From CAYMZZ01 sp047600605 (GTDB taxonomy: Bacteria; Bacteroidota; Bacteroidia; Chitinophagales; Chitinophagaceae): 64,000 bases of DNA. Below the pieces are notes generated by a model that ran no database searches, had not been told where the DNA came from, and was given only the letters and a program-made list of their open reading frames with translations. The DNA lies in contig JASGKK010000001.1 of assembly GCA_047600605.1 (NCBI GenBank), positions 248,001 to 312,000 on the forward strand, read 5' to 3'. Positions within the stretch are counted from its first letter, which is position 1. Each line of letters begins with the position of its first letter. Positions 1-9,289 of this stretch are shown one piece after another. The position numbers and the translations under genes were made by a program.

Positions 1-2069
1 GTAGCTCCGGCATGGCGGGCAATATTGGTCAGCGATTCCTGCAGGATCCGGAAAATGCCGATATTCCAGTCTTTGGGAAGTTCTTCTTCGCGTACACCGC
101 TGATGAAACTGGTTTGTATACCGGTACGTTTTTCAAAATCCTGGCAAAACCAGTCAATGGCAGCAATAAGCCCAAGATCATCCAGCAGGCCGGGCCTCAA
201 TGCAGTGGATATGCGCCTTACTACCATTACCATACTGTTGATGGAACCCAGTATATGTTCAATTTCTTCACGTAATGGCTTATCGGCCGGCTCCAGCTTT
301 TTGGCGAGGCGGGACACATCCATCTTTAGCACGGTAAGATGTTGCCCGAGTTCGTCATGGATCTCGCGGGAGATATGAAGACGTTCCTGTTCGCGGATGT
401 TTTCTATATGATTGCTGAGCCTGCGCAGGTCTTCGCGTGATTGCACAAGGGCGGCTTCCACTTTTTTCCGTTCACTGATATCACGCACAAAAGCCAGGAA
501 GCGATCGGGGGCAATGATCTTGGCGGCTACTTCCACATCGATGATGCTGCCATCTTTTCGTTTCAGCTTCCGCTCCGAGGTAACGGTGTTGCCGGCAGCA
601 ATTTCTTCGAGTTTGAAAGGCATGGCCTGTAATTGCTGCTGTATCGTAAGATCATGTATGCGCATGCGCAAAAACTCTTCCTCTGTATATTGCGAAATAC
701 GTGTGGCAGCGGGATTGACCACCAGGAACTCGCCTTTGAGATTGGCAATGAAAATAGCATCACTGGCCTGTTCAACCAGAGTGCGGTATTTTTTTTCACT
801 CTCGCTGATGCGTTGTTGCGCCTGTTGTGTATCTGTAATGTCACGCACCAGCACCAGTACATCTTCCTTACCCTGTGGTGCATAGCGGGCTTCATAATAG
901 CGGGTCTGCCCGTTTTTTTCCAGGTGATAGCGGTGAGAGAGTTGTTGTTGCTCTTCCAGCACTTTCTTTTTGTTGGCCAGTATTTCACTAACCAGTCTTT
1001 CCGGCATTACTTCGCCAATAGTTTTACCAATAAAATGATTGGGTGACATCAGGGTATGATGTCCCATGGGGTTACTGTAATCAGTAAACCGGTTGTCTTT
1101 ATCAATTACAAGCAAGAGATCAGGCAGTGCGTCAACAATTGCTTTATTCCTTTTTTCACTTTTATCGAGTGCTTCGGTACGCTGGGCTACCAGCAGACGC
1201 AACCGCTCAGGTGTACGGGCGCCGTAAAAGGCAAATATGCCGCCTACAACAGACAGGCCCAGGGCCAGTACGCCCAGGAGCAGGGTAGGTTGCCAGGGGC
1301 GAAAGGAATCTGCCGGAGCAATGGAGAGTTTCCATTCTCCGTCGGGCACGGGTACGGATACATCGTAAGCTGATTGGCTGTTATTGATCCGGGGCAGAAA
1401 GAATTCTTCCTTATTGGTATCAGGATTGATCTTCGAAAGCTGGTAGTAATAGCCACTTTTACCGGTCGTATCAATGCCGGCTGCCTGTAGCAGGGTACTC
1501 ATGCGGATGACCACGGCAGAGAATCCCCAGAATTTATTCTGAATGAAAACCGGCAGTCGTCCTACCACACCGAGGCCACCCTGTTTTAGTTCAAAAGGAC
1601 CTGCAAAAAAAAGCTGTCTGCGTTCCAGCGCTTTCAGAGCTTCTTTGTTCCGGTGCGGATCGCTCAGTACATCGTAACCGATTACTGCTTCATGCGTATG
1701 CAATGGATATACATAACGGATCACACCCTGGGGAGCCAATTGCAGAGCGTCAATGAATTTGTTGTTGTTCAGAACATAGAAGGCAACTGAATCAAAATTG
1801 ACCGGCACCCCATCTTCATTGAGTGTAAGGGCCATGGTCTGTGTGGCAGATAAACTGTACTGGAGTGACTGCTGCAGGCGGCTGCGCACGATTTCGGCAG
1901 CCGTATAGAGATGGCGGTCCTCTTCATTTTTGCGGAGACGGTAATCGAGATAGATCAGTACAAAGCAAACGCAGGCCAGCAGCAGGGCCGTAAGAACCCC
2001 GGTGAGCAGCGAACTGCTCAAAGGTTTACTCCTGGGTGGGTATGTAGGGGGCAACTGCGTCATAACCAT
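1..2069 (-). CDS. CHASE/PAS sensor histidine kinase, 3' end cut by window
   Basis: Membrane sensor kinase of the NarX-like (HisKA_3) class. The translation begins with a short cytoplasmic stretch and a membrane segment at about residues 18-42, then an extracytoplasmic CHASE-type ligand domain (about 75-230, including FIDALQLAPQGVIRYVYP), a second membrane segment (about 260-285), two PAS domains (the second with QASDAIFIANLKGEFLVVNP) and a HisKA_3 dimerisation box EIHDELGQHL with the phospho-acceptor His near residue 570. The reading frame runs off the left edge in the region that should become the HATPase domain. The start at 2069 directly follows an in-frame stop; a second ATG lies at 2063. 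HisKA_3 kinases usually pair with a NarL/LuxR-type regulator, which would lie outside the window. The CHASE ligand cannot be told from sequence. Confidence 0.9.
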   Translation of the reverse strand, partial: MVMTQLPPTYPPRSKPLSSSLLTGVLTALLLACVCFVLIYLDYRLRKNEEDRHLYTAAEIVRSRLQQSLQYSLSATQTMALTLNEDGVPVNFDSVAFYVLNNNKFIDALQLAPQGVIRYVYPLHTHEAVIGYDVLSDPHRNKEALKALERRQLFFAGPFELKQGGLGVVGRLPVFIQNKFWGFSAVVIRMSTLLQAAGIDTTGKSGYYYQLSKINPDTNKEEFFLPRINNSQSAYDVSVPVPDGEWKLSIAPADSFRPWQPTLLLGVLALGLSVVGGIFAFYGARTPERLRLLVAQRTEALDKSEKRNKAIVDALPDLLLVIDKDNRFTDYSNPMGHHTLMSPNHFIGKTIGEVMPERLVSEILANKKKVLEEQQQLSHRYHLEKNGQTRYYEARYAPQGKEDVLVLVRDITDTQQAQQRISESEKKYRTLVEQASDAIFIANLKGEFLVVNPAATRISQYTEEEFLRMRIHDLTIQQQLQAMPFKLEEIAAGNTVTSERKLKRKDGSIIDVEVAAKIIAPDRFLAFVRDISERKKVEAALVQSREDLRRLSNHIENIREQERLHISREIHDELGQHLTVLKMDVSRLAKKLEPADKPLREEIEHILGSINSMVMVVRRISTALRPGLLDDLGLIAAIDWFCQDFEKRTGIQTSFISGVREEELPKDWNIGIFRILQESLTNIARHAGA

Positions 2070-2117
2070 TCATTCACTATCAACAGAAATGTCTCACTTC
2101 ACTTCCTGATCTAATGT

Positions 2118-2152
2118 ACAAAATAAGTCCCGCTGTAGACACAGCAGGACTT
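2118..2152 (-). terminator. Rho-independent terminator of hppA
   Basis: Twelve-base stem (AAGTCCTGCTGT / ACAGCGGGACTT on the minus strand, one G-U pair) with a four-base loop, followed by ATTTTG. It lies about 30 bases after the hppA stop. Confidence 0.75.
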
Positions 2153-2180
2153 CATTAATGGTTCTGATTAAGAACTTCAA

Positions 2181-4409
2181 TTACTTATAGCTGGCCGTAG
2201 TGGCGGGGGTGATAGCTGCGGTAGTCTTCTCAGCCTGCCATTCGGTTTTCTTTGTTTCTTGTTTGGCTGCTGCCTCCGTTTTGCTGTCAATCTGAGCCAG
2301 GGTGGGGGCAATAACCAGTGATACGATCGACATCAGTTTGATAAGAATGTTCATAGAAGGACCGGAAGTGTCTTTGAAAGGATCACCCACCGTGTCACCC
2401 GTTACTGAAGCCTTGTGTGGTTCTGATTTTTTGTAATAGGTCTCGCCGTTGATCTCTACTCCTTTTTCAAATGATTTTTTGGCGTTATCCCATGCACCGC
2501 CGGCATTGTTCTGGAACATACCCATCAGTACACCACTCACGGTAGCACCAGCGAGAAAGCCACCGAGGGCTTCGGCACCCAGACCGGGCATAAAGCCGAT
2601 GATAAGAGGGGAGATGATTGCGATGGCACCAGGCAGCATCATTTTTTTGATAGACGCATCGGTAGAGATGGCTACGCATTTATCATATTCCGGTTTACCT
2701 GTGCCTTCCATAATACCGGGGATGGTTTTGAACTGACGGCGTACTTCTTCTACCATGGCCATGGCTGCCTGTCCTACAGCGCGGATCGCCAGTGAAGAAA
2801 AGATAAAGGGAATCATGGCACCTACAAAAAGACAGGCCAGTACATTCGCTTTATAGATATTAATACCAGTTATACCGGCTACTCCTACAAAGGCAGCAAA
2901 CAGGGCCAGGGCTGTCAGGGCAGCAGAGGCGATGGCAAAACCTTTACCGGTTGCAGCAGTTGTATTACCAACAGCATCCAGCACATCTGTTTTTTCACGT
3001 ACATCTTTGGGCAATTCGCTCATTTCGGCAATACCACCGGCGTTGTCGGCAATAGGACCAAAGGCATCAATTGCCAGTTGCATAGCCGTTGTAGCCATCA
3101 TACCGGCAGCGGCAATGGCCACACCATAGAGACCGGCACACTCATAAGAACCCCAGATACCACCTGCCAGTACAATAATAGGCAGGAAGGTTGATTCCAT
3201 ACCAATTGCCAGGCCACCGATTACGTTGGTCGCATGGCCGGTAGAAGATTGTTTGATGATGCTCAGCACAGGGCGTTTGCCCATAGCTGTATAATATTCA
3301 GTAATGATGCTCATGAGGGCGCCTACCAGCAGACCTACGCCGATCGCTCCCAGTACACCCCATTTGGTGAATACAGTGCCACGGAGAATCATCTCTTCGG
3401 GCAACAGCCAGGATACAAGTCCGGCAGCGGCAATCGCTGTCAGTACAATTGAACCCCAGTTACCCATATTGAGCGCTTTCTGTACGGTATTGGTATTAAT
3501 ACCGGCAGCATCGCTGATACGTACAAAGAAAGTACCGATGATAGAGAAGAGGATACCTACGCCGGCAATCAGCATGGGAAGCACCACGGGTGAAAAACCA
3601 CCCAGGGTATCAGCATCCAGTACCTGTGTCTGCTGACCCAGTACAATCGTGGCGAGAACGGTAGCCACATAAGAACCAAACAGGTCGGCACCCATACCAG
3701 CTACATCACCTACGTTGTCGCCCACGTTGTCTGCAATGGTTGCAGGGTTGCGGGGATCATCTTCGGGAATACCGGCTTCTACTTTACCTACCAGGTCAGC
3801 ACCTACGTCGGCCGCTTTTGTATAAATACCTCCACCTACACGGGCAAAAAGGGCAATTGATTCGGCACCCAGCGAAAAACCGGTCAGTACTTCAATAGTA
3901 CGGATCATTTCATCGCTGTTGAGCGCAGCATCAGGAGCAAAAATTTGTTTGAGGACAATGTAAAGACCACCCAGACCCATTACGGCCAGACCGGCAACAC
4001 CCACACCCATTACAGCACCACCGGTAAAGGACACATTAAGTGCCTTGCTGAGGCTGCTACGGGCGGCCTGTGCAGTACGTACATTGGCCTTGGTAGCGGC
4101 TTTCATACCAACAAAACCAGCCAGGGCACTCAGCACAGCGCCTAATACAAAGGCTACGGCAATAGACCAGTGGGAGTGGGGGTTTGATTGAGACATTACT
4201 GCCAGCAGAATGCCCACAATCACCACGAAATAACCCAGGATCTTCCATTCCGCTTTCAGGAAGGCCATCGCACCTTCAGCAATGTAATTGCTAATCTCTT
4301 TCATACGATCATTTCCCGCATCCTGCCGGGAAACCCAATTGAATTTAATCCAGGTATAAAGGAGACCAATAAGCCCCATTAAGGGAACGAGATAGATCAA
4401 TTTGTCCAT
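2181..4409 (-). CDS. hppA: Membrane-bound K+-dependent ion-pumping pyrophosphatase
   Basis: Integral membrane pyrophosphatase (742 aa, about 16 helices) that couples PPi hydrolysis to H+ or Na+ export. The PPi-Mg site is visible as DNVGDNVGDVAGMGADLFGS around residues 227-246, with the mirrored site DAFGPIADNAGGIAEM near 448-463. GNTTAATGKG at 481-490 carries Ala rather than Lys at the position that separates the two subfamilies, so this is the K+-dependent type by family knowledge; whether it pumps Na+, H+ or both is not decided here. After the last helix there is a Lys/Thr/Ala-rich tail of about 45 residues. Single gene with its own promoter and terminator. Confidence 0.97.
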   Translation of the reverse strand: MDKLIYLVPLMGLIGLLYTWIKFNWVSRQDAGNDRMKEISNYIAEGAMAFLKAEWKILGYFVVIVGILLAVMSQSNPHSHWSIAVAFVLGAVLSALAGFVGMKAATKANVRTAQAARSSLSKALNVSFTGGAVMGVGVAGLAVMGLGGLYIVLKQIFAPDAALNSDEMIRTIEVLTGFSLGAESIALFARVGGGIYTKAADVGADLVGKVEAGIPEDDPRNPATIADNVGDNVGDVAGMGADLFGSYVATVLATIVLGQQTQVLDADTLGGFSPVVLPMLIAGVGILFSIIGTFFVRISDAAGINTNTVQKALNMGNWGSIVLTAIAAAGLVSWLLPEEMILRGTVFTKWGVLGAIGVGLLVGALMSIITEYYTAMGKRPVLSIIKQSSTGHATNVIGGLAIGMESTFLPIIVLAGGIWGSYECAGLYGVAIAAAGMMATTAMQLAIDAFGPIADNAGGIAEMSELPKDVREKTDVLDAVGNTTAATGKGFAIASAALTALALFAAFVGVAGITGINIYKANVLACLFVGAMIPFIFSSLAIRAVGQAAMAMVEEVRRQFKTIPGIMEGTGKPEYDKCVAISTDASIKKMMLPGAIAIISPLIIGFMPGLGAEALGGFLAGATVSGVLMGMFQNNAGGAWDNAKKSFEKGVEINGETYYKKSEPHKASVTGDTVGDPFKDTSGPSMNILIKLMSIVSLVIAPTLAQIDSKTEAAAKQETKKTEWQAEKTTAAITPATTASYK

Positions 4410-4445
4410 AAAGAGTTTCTTCTTAATAAAAAATTAAAAGGACGG

Positions 4446-4476
4446 CAAAGATAGGGGATGAATAGCAATACTGCAA
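4446..4476 (-). promoter_or_regulatory. Bacteroidota-type promoter of hppA
   Basis: On the minus strand TTG, a 20-base spacer, then TATCTTTG, matching the known Bacteroidota pattern TTG/TTTG - about 19-20 bases - TAnnTTTG. The predicted start of transcription leaves a leader of about 35 bases before the ATG at 4409. Confidence 0.6.
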
Positions 4477-4489
4477 GAACTGTAAAATA

Positions 4490-4682
4490 GCTGATAATCA
4501 GCAGACAGTGAATAGTTGACAGTGGACAGTTCTGTTTAAAGTGTATAAAAGGTTTAAAGGGGCGGTTACCTAAAACTTAATCCCGTAAATAAAAGATCAA
4601 AGGAGAGACCAACTACCCTTTAAACTCGTTAAACTCTTTATACCCTTTATACTTTTAAACCTTTAAACACTGTCCACTATTT
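4490..4682. repeat. Imperfect inverted repeat arms between lipoprotein gene and hppA
   Basis: Left arm about 4510-4562 and right arm about 4618-4682 are built from the same short words (AGTGGACAGT, GTTTAAAG, GTATAAA) in inverse orientation. The pairing is imperfect because word number and order differ. The stop codon of the upstream lipoprotein gene (4677-4679) lies inside the right arm. The middle, about 4563-4617, shows nothing recognisable. Confidence 0.6.
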
Positions 4683-6347
4683 AGACTTGTCCGGGCAATT
4701 ACAATCTATCCCAACAGGTTTCAGGTTTTCGGCTTTTTTCAACGCCTGCTCCAATTGTGCCAGTGTCGTATCGGCCTGGCGGATGCTGCTGGCATTCTTT
4801 GTATCACTGAGCGTGATCTGCATATCTTTAAACGGTAAAGCCTTTACAGTAGCTTCGAATTCTTCTTTGGTTGCGGCCTTCAGCTCCAGCTCAAGCTGCT
4901 GCTTTGTGCTGGTAGTAAATCGTTGTATCCCGAAATAGGCTGACTCTGCCGATTCGGCCATACCTATTATATAAGCCTGCGCACCCTGTGGCAGGGGGAT
5001 ACTGCCATCCCTTTTAAAGAAAGCCAGCCAATCAGGATCTGCTGAGGAAGGCCCTGCCTCGCCCAGTATATTCAATGATGGAATAGCCAGGTAAACTGTG
5101 GCCTTACTTTTATAACTGCCCTGCAGGCGTACCATCAACTGGCTTTCCTGTACGCCATCTACCATTTTTACCAGCATATCTATATTATACCAGCCAAAGG
5201 TTTCGATGGTAAACTGGTAATAACTGGCGTTGATGTTTTCCGGCGATACCAGGTCATCTATGGCAGGTAAAGCTGTACCAATATTCCAGGTTGGGTCAGG
5301 AATACGATTTACTAATTCGCCGTTATCTGCCACAAGATTTTTTCGTGTTGTCTTTACTTCGTTAATAGATTGGGTTAACCCGTTTATTTTCTGCAGATAT
5401 AGTTCACAACTGTCTGCGCTGCGTTGCAACTGTACCTGCCAGGGAAGCGGTAGGGATAAACGGTCACTTTCTGCCTGGATATAACGGAGGATAGCAGCAT
5501 AGTCATTATTCTCGTTGAAGGTATCTGCTACCGGAAGAAGTTGCGGAATACCCGCAGCGGGTGAACCGTATTGTTTTTGCAGATTACATTTATAGGCTGT
5601 TGCTGCAGTGAAATGTTCTCTCAACTGCTGCAATTTTTTTTCATCGTGCTGGTTGGTTGAGGTATCCGATGGCAGTGATCTTTCTGTATCGGTTGTGCTG
5701 GCAACAGGCCTACTATTAAAATTGAAATGATTATAATAAATATCCGTATTGGCAGATTCGATCGGAAACCGTTTGAGCAAATGTGCCAGATCAGGCCCTG
5801 TACCTTCTTTACCAATGCTGTGGCAATTGCTGCATTCCTGTTGAAACAAAACCTTTCCCCGGTAATAAGCTGCCAGCTGTGGATTGGCAGGCAGTGGCTG
5901 TGGGTTGGTCCAGTTTACTGAACCATCCGTTTCTTCTGCTCCTTTATATAATTGCATTCCTTTTTGGAGATTGGCGGAAGGCAATGCCACCTGGATCGGT
6001 TTGGTAATACGTACGGTACGGCCAGCCACCGCGTTTATATAGATCATGCCACCACTGGAGAGCGCTTCACCGCTCGCGGAAGTGGTCAGCCCGGCTATAA
6101 GCATCTGTTGCAGGGTGAGCGCTTCTTTAATTTCCAGCATTACCGGTGCTGTGCCATCTGCTTCCAATGCACCCGCCGGTATCCGGATAAGAGCCCCACC
6201 GGGTGTACGTAATGTGGTGTCGTTAGCAGCATTTACACTGAACCGGAGTGTAGGCAAAAGGGAAGGGTCACCTATTAAAGGGGTATCGGAAGATTTGCAG
6301 GAAAATAACAGACAGAGTAATAAAACCGGTAGGAGAAGGCGGATCAT
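4677..6347 (-). CDS. Lipoprotein with a single-haem cytochrome c domain
   Basis: Predicted exported lipoprotein of 556 aa: signal MIRLLLPVLLLCLLFSC with lipobox Cys17. Residues about 30-140 form a beta-rich domain with LRTPGGALIRIPAGALEADG, resembling ZU5-type beta modules. A cytochrome c haem site CSNCHSIGKEGTGPDL follows near residue 171. A coiled-coil-like middle part leads to a domain with FGWYNIDMLVKMVDG. It shares the same three-part order with the gene at 12302-13615. By analogy with c-type cytochromes, it may carry electrons at a membrane surface; the partner is unknown. The function is unassigned; the haem site is visible, the rest is inference. Confidence 0.85.
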   Translation of the reverse strand: MIRLLLPVLLLCLLFSCKSSDTPLIGDPSLLPTLRFSVNAANDTTLRTPGGALIRIPAGALEADGTAPVMLEIKEALTLQQMLIAGLTTSASGEALSSGGMIYINAVAGRTVRITKPIQVALPSANLQKGMQLYKGAEETDGSVNWTNPQPLPANPQLAAYYRGKVLFQQECSNCHSIGKEGTGPDLAHLLKRFPIESANTDIYYNHFNFNSRPVASTTDTERSLPSDTSTNQHDEKKLQQLREHFTAATAYKCNLQKQYGSPAAGIPQLLPVADTFNENNDYAAILRYIQAESDRLSLPLPWQVQLQRSADSCELYLQKINGLTQSINEVKTTRKNLVADNGELVNRIPDPTWNIGTALPAIDDLVSPENINASYYQFTIETFGWYNIDMLVKMVDGVQESQLMVRLQGSYKSKATVYLAIPSLNILGEAGPSSADPDWLAFFKRDGSIPLPQGAQAYIIGMAESAESAYFGIQRFTTSTKQQLELELKAATKEEFEATVKALPFKDMQITLSDTKNASSIRQADTTLAQLEQALKKAENLKPVGIDCNCPDKSK

Positions 6348-6408
6348 GGCAGAAGGTTTAAGGCAAAGGTTATATGATTAATGCCGGCATTTAAGAAAAG
6401 TAACCCAG

Positions 6409-7920
6409 TCAGGCTGGCTGGATTGAACGGAAGGCACTACCCAAATGACCAATGATATCGCGTGCAATCAGGGCTTCCATAGAAAGTGCAGCTGCAGCGG
6501 TATCGCCCGCAACACCATGCAGGTATACACCGAGTAAGGCAGCTTCTACGGGGCTATAGCCCTGAGCCAGTAATCCCGTCAGAACACCTGTCAGCACGTC
6601 GCCACTGCCGGCCGTGGCCATACCTGCATTACCTGAACTATTGAAAAAGCCTTTACCATCAGGGGTGGCTATCAATGTGTGATGCCCTTTCAATACAATC
6701 ACTATCCGCAATTCGGCTGCCATCGCCAGTGCACGTTCTACGCATTCAAATTCGTTGCCCGTACTGCCAAAAAGCCGTTCAAACTCTTTGGGATGCGGCG
6801 TGAGCACAGCTCCTGCCGGTAATAAACGCAGCAGGTCCTTCTGCTGCCCCAGTATATTGAGGGCATCTGCATCCAGCACAAGCGGACCGCGGTAACCATC
6901 GAGCAACTCACGCAGCAATACCTTTGTTTCACTGGCCTGGCCCAGTCCGGGCCCAATACCTATTGCGTCAAAACGGGTAATATCGGTTTCCAGCCTGGTG
7001 CAGAAAGAAGAATTATAATCGGTCAGCAGCATCGCCTCGGGCAGGGTGGATTGCAGAATAGGGTAACTGCTTTGCGGTACGTGACAGGTAAGCAAACCGG
7101 CACCACTGCGCAAAACGGCATGCCCGCTCAGTACGGCTGCACCTGTTTTACCATAACTGCCGGCAATGAGCAATACATGTCCAAAATTTCCTTTATGTCC
7201 AAATGCATTCCGCGGCCGATAAATGCTGCGGGCCATATTGATATCCAGGTAATCGAACCGGCTGAAGAGTAATTGTCCAAAATCAGGATGCAGACCTATG
7301 TCAAGGATATGCACCTGACCGATGCTGGCCGCATTTTCAGCCATCATAAAAGCCAGCTTCAGGCATTGAAAGCTGAGTGTGTGGGAAGCCCTTATCACCG
7401 TTTGTCCGACCGAAGACTGATCGGCAAATAATCCGCTGGGTATATCAATGGAAACGATGGTGCGATTGAGCTCGTTTATATGTTTTACCAGCGCAGCAGT
7501 CACTGCTTCCAGGCCACGGCTGAGCCCGGTGCCAAACAATGCATCAATGACCAGCTCGTCCGGCGCCAGTTGCGGAAAATGTGTTTCATCCTGTATAAAA
7601 CGGATATCGGTCACTCCCTGCTGATGCAGGCGGGCCAGGTTTATCTGAAAATCATCTGTGCCTTTGTGACCAAATTCGAGAATGTGTACGGCAACGGCAA
7701 CACCCTGCATGGCCAGCAACCGGGCAATGGCCAGACCATCTCCTCCATTATTCCCCTTGCCGCAAAAAATATGAACCGAACCCTGCGCGAGACCATTATT
7801 CTGTAACCATTGTACACAATTCTCTGCTGCTCGTTCCATCAGGTCAATGGAAGCAATAGGTTCATGCTGAATGGTATACTGATCCCACTCGCGGATATAT
7901 GCGGCATTCAGAATTTTCAT
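6409..7920 (-). CDS. nnr: Bifunctional NAD(P)HX epimerase / ADP-dependent dehydratase
   Basis: Metabolite-repair enzyme of 503 aa that epimerises and dehydrates damaged (hydrated) NAD(P)H. The N-terminal YjeF_N epimerase half shows CGKGNNGGDGLAIARLL at 53-69. The C-terminal ribokinase-like dehydratase half (from about 230) shows GHKGNFGHVLLIAGSYGKTGAA and the phosphate-binding NAGMATAGSGDVLTGVLTG. The length is normal for the fused form. The ATG at 7920 has TACCTTTA a few bases upstream, one base off the promoter consensus, so a very short or absent leader is possible. Confidence 0.97.
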   Translation of the reverse strand: MKILNAAYIREWDQYTIQHEPIASIDLMERAAENCVQWLQNNGLAQGSVHIFCGKGNNGGDGLAIARLLAMQGVAVAVHILEFGHKGTDDFQINLARLHQQGVTDIRFIQDETHFPQLAPDELVIDALFGTGLSRGLEAVTAALVKHINELNRTIVSIDIPSGLFADQSSVGQTVIRASHTLSFQCLKLAFMMAENAASIGQVHILDIGLHPDFGQLLFSRFDYLDINMARSIYRPRNAFGHKGNFGHVLLIAGSYGKTGAAVLSGHAVLRSGAGLLTCHVPQSSYPILQSTLPEAMLLTDYNSSFCTRLETDITRFDAIGIGPGLGQASETKVLLRELLDGYRGPLVLDADALNILGQQKDLLRLLPAGAVLTPHPKEFERLFGSTGNEFECVERALAMAAELRIVIVLKGHHTLIATPDGKGFFNSSGNAGMATAGSGDVLTGVLTGLLAQGYSPVEAALLGVYLHGVAGDTAAAALSMEALIARDIIGHLGSAFRSIQPA

Positions 7921-7989
7921 TGCTTAAAGGTAGTCAATCCGGGTAAGCAATGCTGAATGGTTAAAGAAGTAAGGTTGAAGACACCGGGC

Positions 7990-9186
7990 TTAACGTTTGC
8001 CGGCCGATTCCGGACTGCCATCATCCTCATCGGCAGTATCGGTGTCGCGATAATGGCCAAACAGGTCGTATGATTGTGTTGCCGATGAATAAATATTCCG
8101 GTTGAACTTATTGCCGAGAATGATGATCGTCACCTGCTCATCGGTGAGGCGCGCAAATGCAGCATTAAATCCATGCCAGCGGCCAAAATGATAAATCACT
8201 TTTTTGCCATTGGGGAAATTGAGCATACGGAACCCCAGTCCATAATTATGGATTGAAGGACGCTCATTGCTGTAGGGAGTAAAGGCAGAATCGAGCAGGG
8301 CCTTGCTTACCAGTTGCTCTGTATAAAGCGCCTGATCCCATTTCAGCAGATCGCGGGGAGTAGAGTAGATATTTTTATCACCATAAGTGCCTTCGAAGAT
8401 GTCGTTGGCCCATACGGTTCCATTCGGATTAAAGGAAGGGTAAACGGCTGTACTGTCGCTGGCTTTGAATACAAAGCTGTGTGTCATTTTAAGCGGGCCA
8501 AAAATGGTTTGGCGTATATAATCCGGGTAACTAACACCTGTTATTTTCTCAATGATGAGGGCCAGCATCACAAAATTGGTATTACAGTAGCTGAACTTGC
8601 GGTCGGGGCTTGCCGTGCGTGCCGGTTTTTCTGTATAGAGGTAGCGGAGTACATCCTCATTGGTCACATAAGCATCCGAATTCCAGCTTTTGGGAGTAAT
8701 GAAATAAAGGTAGTTGGGCAGCCCGCTGCGGTGGTTGAGCAGCATCTTGACAGTGATGCCGGGGTAGGGCAGGCCGGGGAAAAAATGCTGAATGGAATCC
8801 TGCAGTGATAATTTTCCTTCCTGCACCAGGTGCAGTATGGCCACGCCTGTAAATGTTTTGGAAGTGGAAGCTATATGAAATGAAGTACTGTCTGTAATAG
8901 CAACACGTTTACGGGAATCGGCAAAGCCCTGATAGTCTTCATACACGATTTCGCCGTTTTTGGCGACCAGCATACCACCGTTAAAACCGCGTCGCAGCAG
9001 CATGGAATCAAAATATCCGGATACCAGGCGGTAATAATGGCGAAACGTAGCTTTGTCGAGTTTGGAAGGAGTAGTGGGGTAATAGTTCAACGAATCTTCA
9101 GCAGCAGGTTTTTCTGCTTTGGAAGAGGCCTCTTTGCAGCCATATAACAGGAATCCAAAGGCCAGTATGGTCAACCAATTTTTCAA
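7990..9186 (-). CDS. Serine hydrolase (beta-lactamase/class C family) lipoprotein
   Basis: Exported serine hydrolase of about 398 aa. I choose the TTG at 9186 because it gives a compact lipoprotein signal (MKNWLTILAFGFLLYGC) and because TATTTTTG at 9201-9208 predicts transcription starting about 10 bases before it; the frame remains open to another TTG at 9237. Catalytic motifs of the class C/DD-peptidase fold: SxxK as STSK, YxN as YCN in SYCNTNFVML, and a late HFGRWHG in place of the KTG box. Such proteins include esterases and peptidases; no substrate can be named. It is divergent from serA. Confidence 0.88.
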   Translation of the reverse strand: MKNWLTILAFGFLLYGCKEASSKAEKPAAEDSLNYYPTTPSKLDKATFRHYYRLVSGYFDSMLLRRGFNGGMLVAKNGEIVYEDYQGFADSRKRVAITDSTSFHIASTSKTFTGVAILHLVQEGKLSLQDSIQHFFPGLPYPGITVKMLLNHRSGLPNYLYFITPKSWNSDAYVTNEDVLRYLYTEKPARTASPDRKFSYCNTNFVMLALIIEKITGVSYPDYIRQTIFGPLKMTHSFVFKASDSTAVYPSFNPNGTVWANDIFEGTYGDKNIYSTPRDLLKWDQALYTEQLVSKALLDSAFTPYSNERPSIHNYGLGFRMLNFPNGKKVIYHFGRWHGFNAAFARLTDEQVTIIILGNKFNRNIYSSATQSYDLFGHYRDTDTADEDDGSPESAGKR

Positions 9187-9200
9187 TAGAAGTCTTTTAG

Positions 9201-9208
9201 CAAAAATA
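9201..9208 (-). promoter_or_regulatory. -7 element before the serine hydrolase
   Basis: TATTTTTG on the minus strand fits TAnnTTTG. Transcription from it would begin inside the longer reading frame, which supports the downstream TTG start at 9186. Confidence 0.5.
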
Positions 9209-9277
9209 GCGTTCGTTCGTAGTGTACAGATTATCAACTTTTCCCCAATTGCTAATTTATCTTAATAACGACAGGGT

Positions 9278-9285
9278 TATATTTG
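9278..9285 (+). promoter_or_regulatory. -7 element directly before serA
   Basis: TATATTTG followed by only four bases (CAGT) and the ATG at 9290. In Bacteroidota the TSS lies about four bases past this element, so the mRNA would begin at or one base before the start codon. Confidence 0.55.
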
Positions 9286-9289
9286 CAGT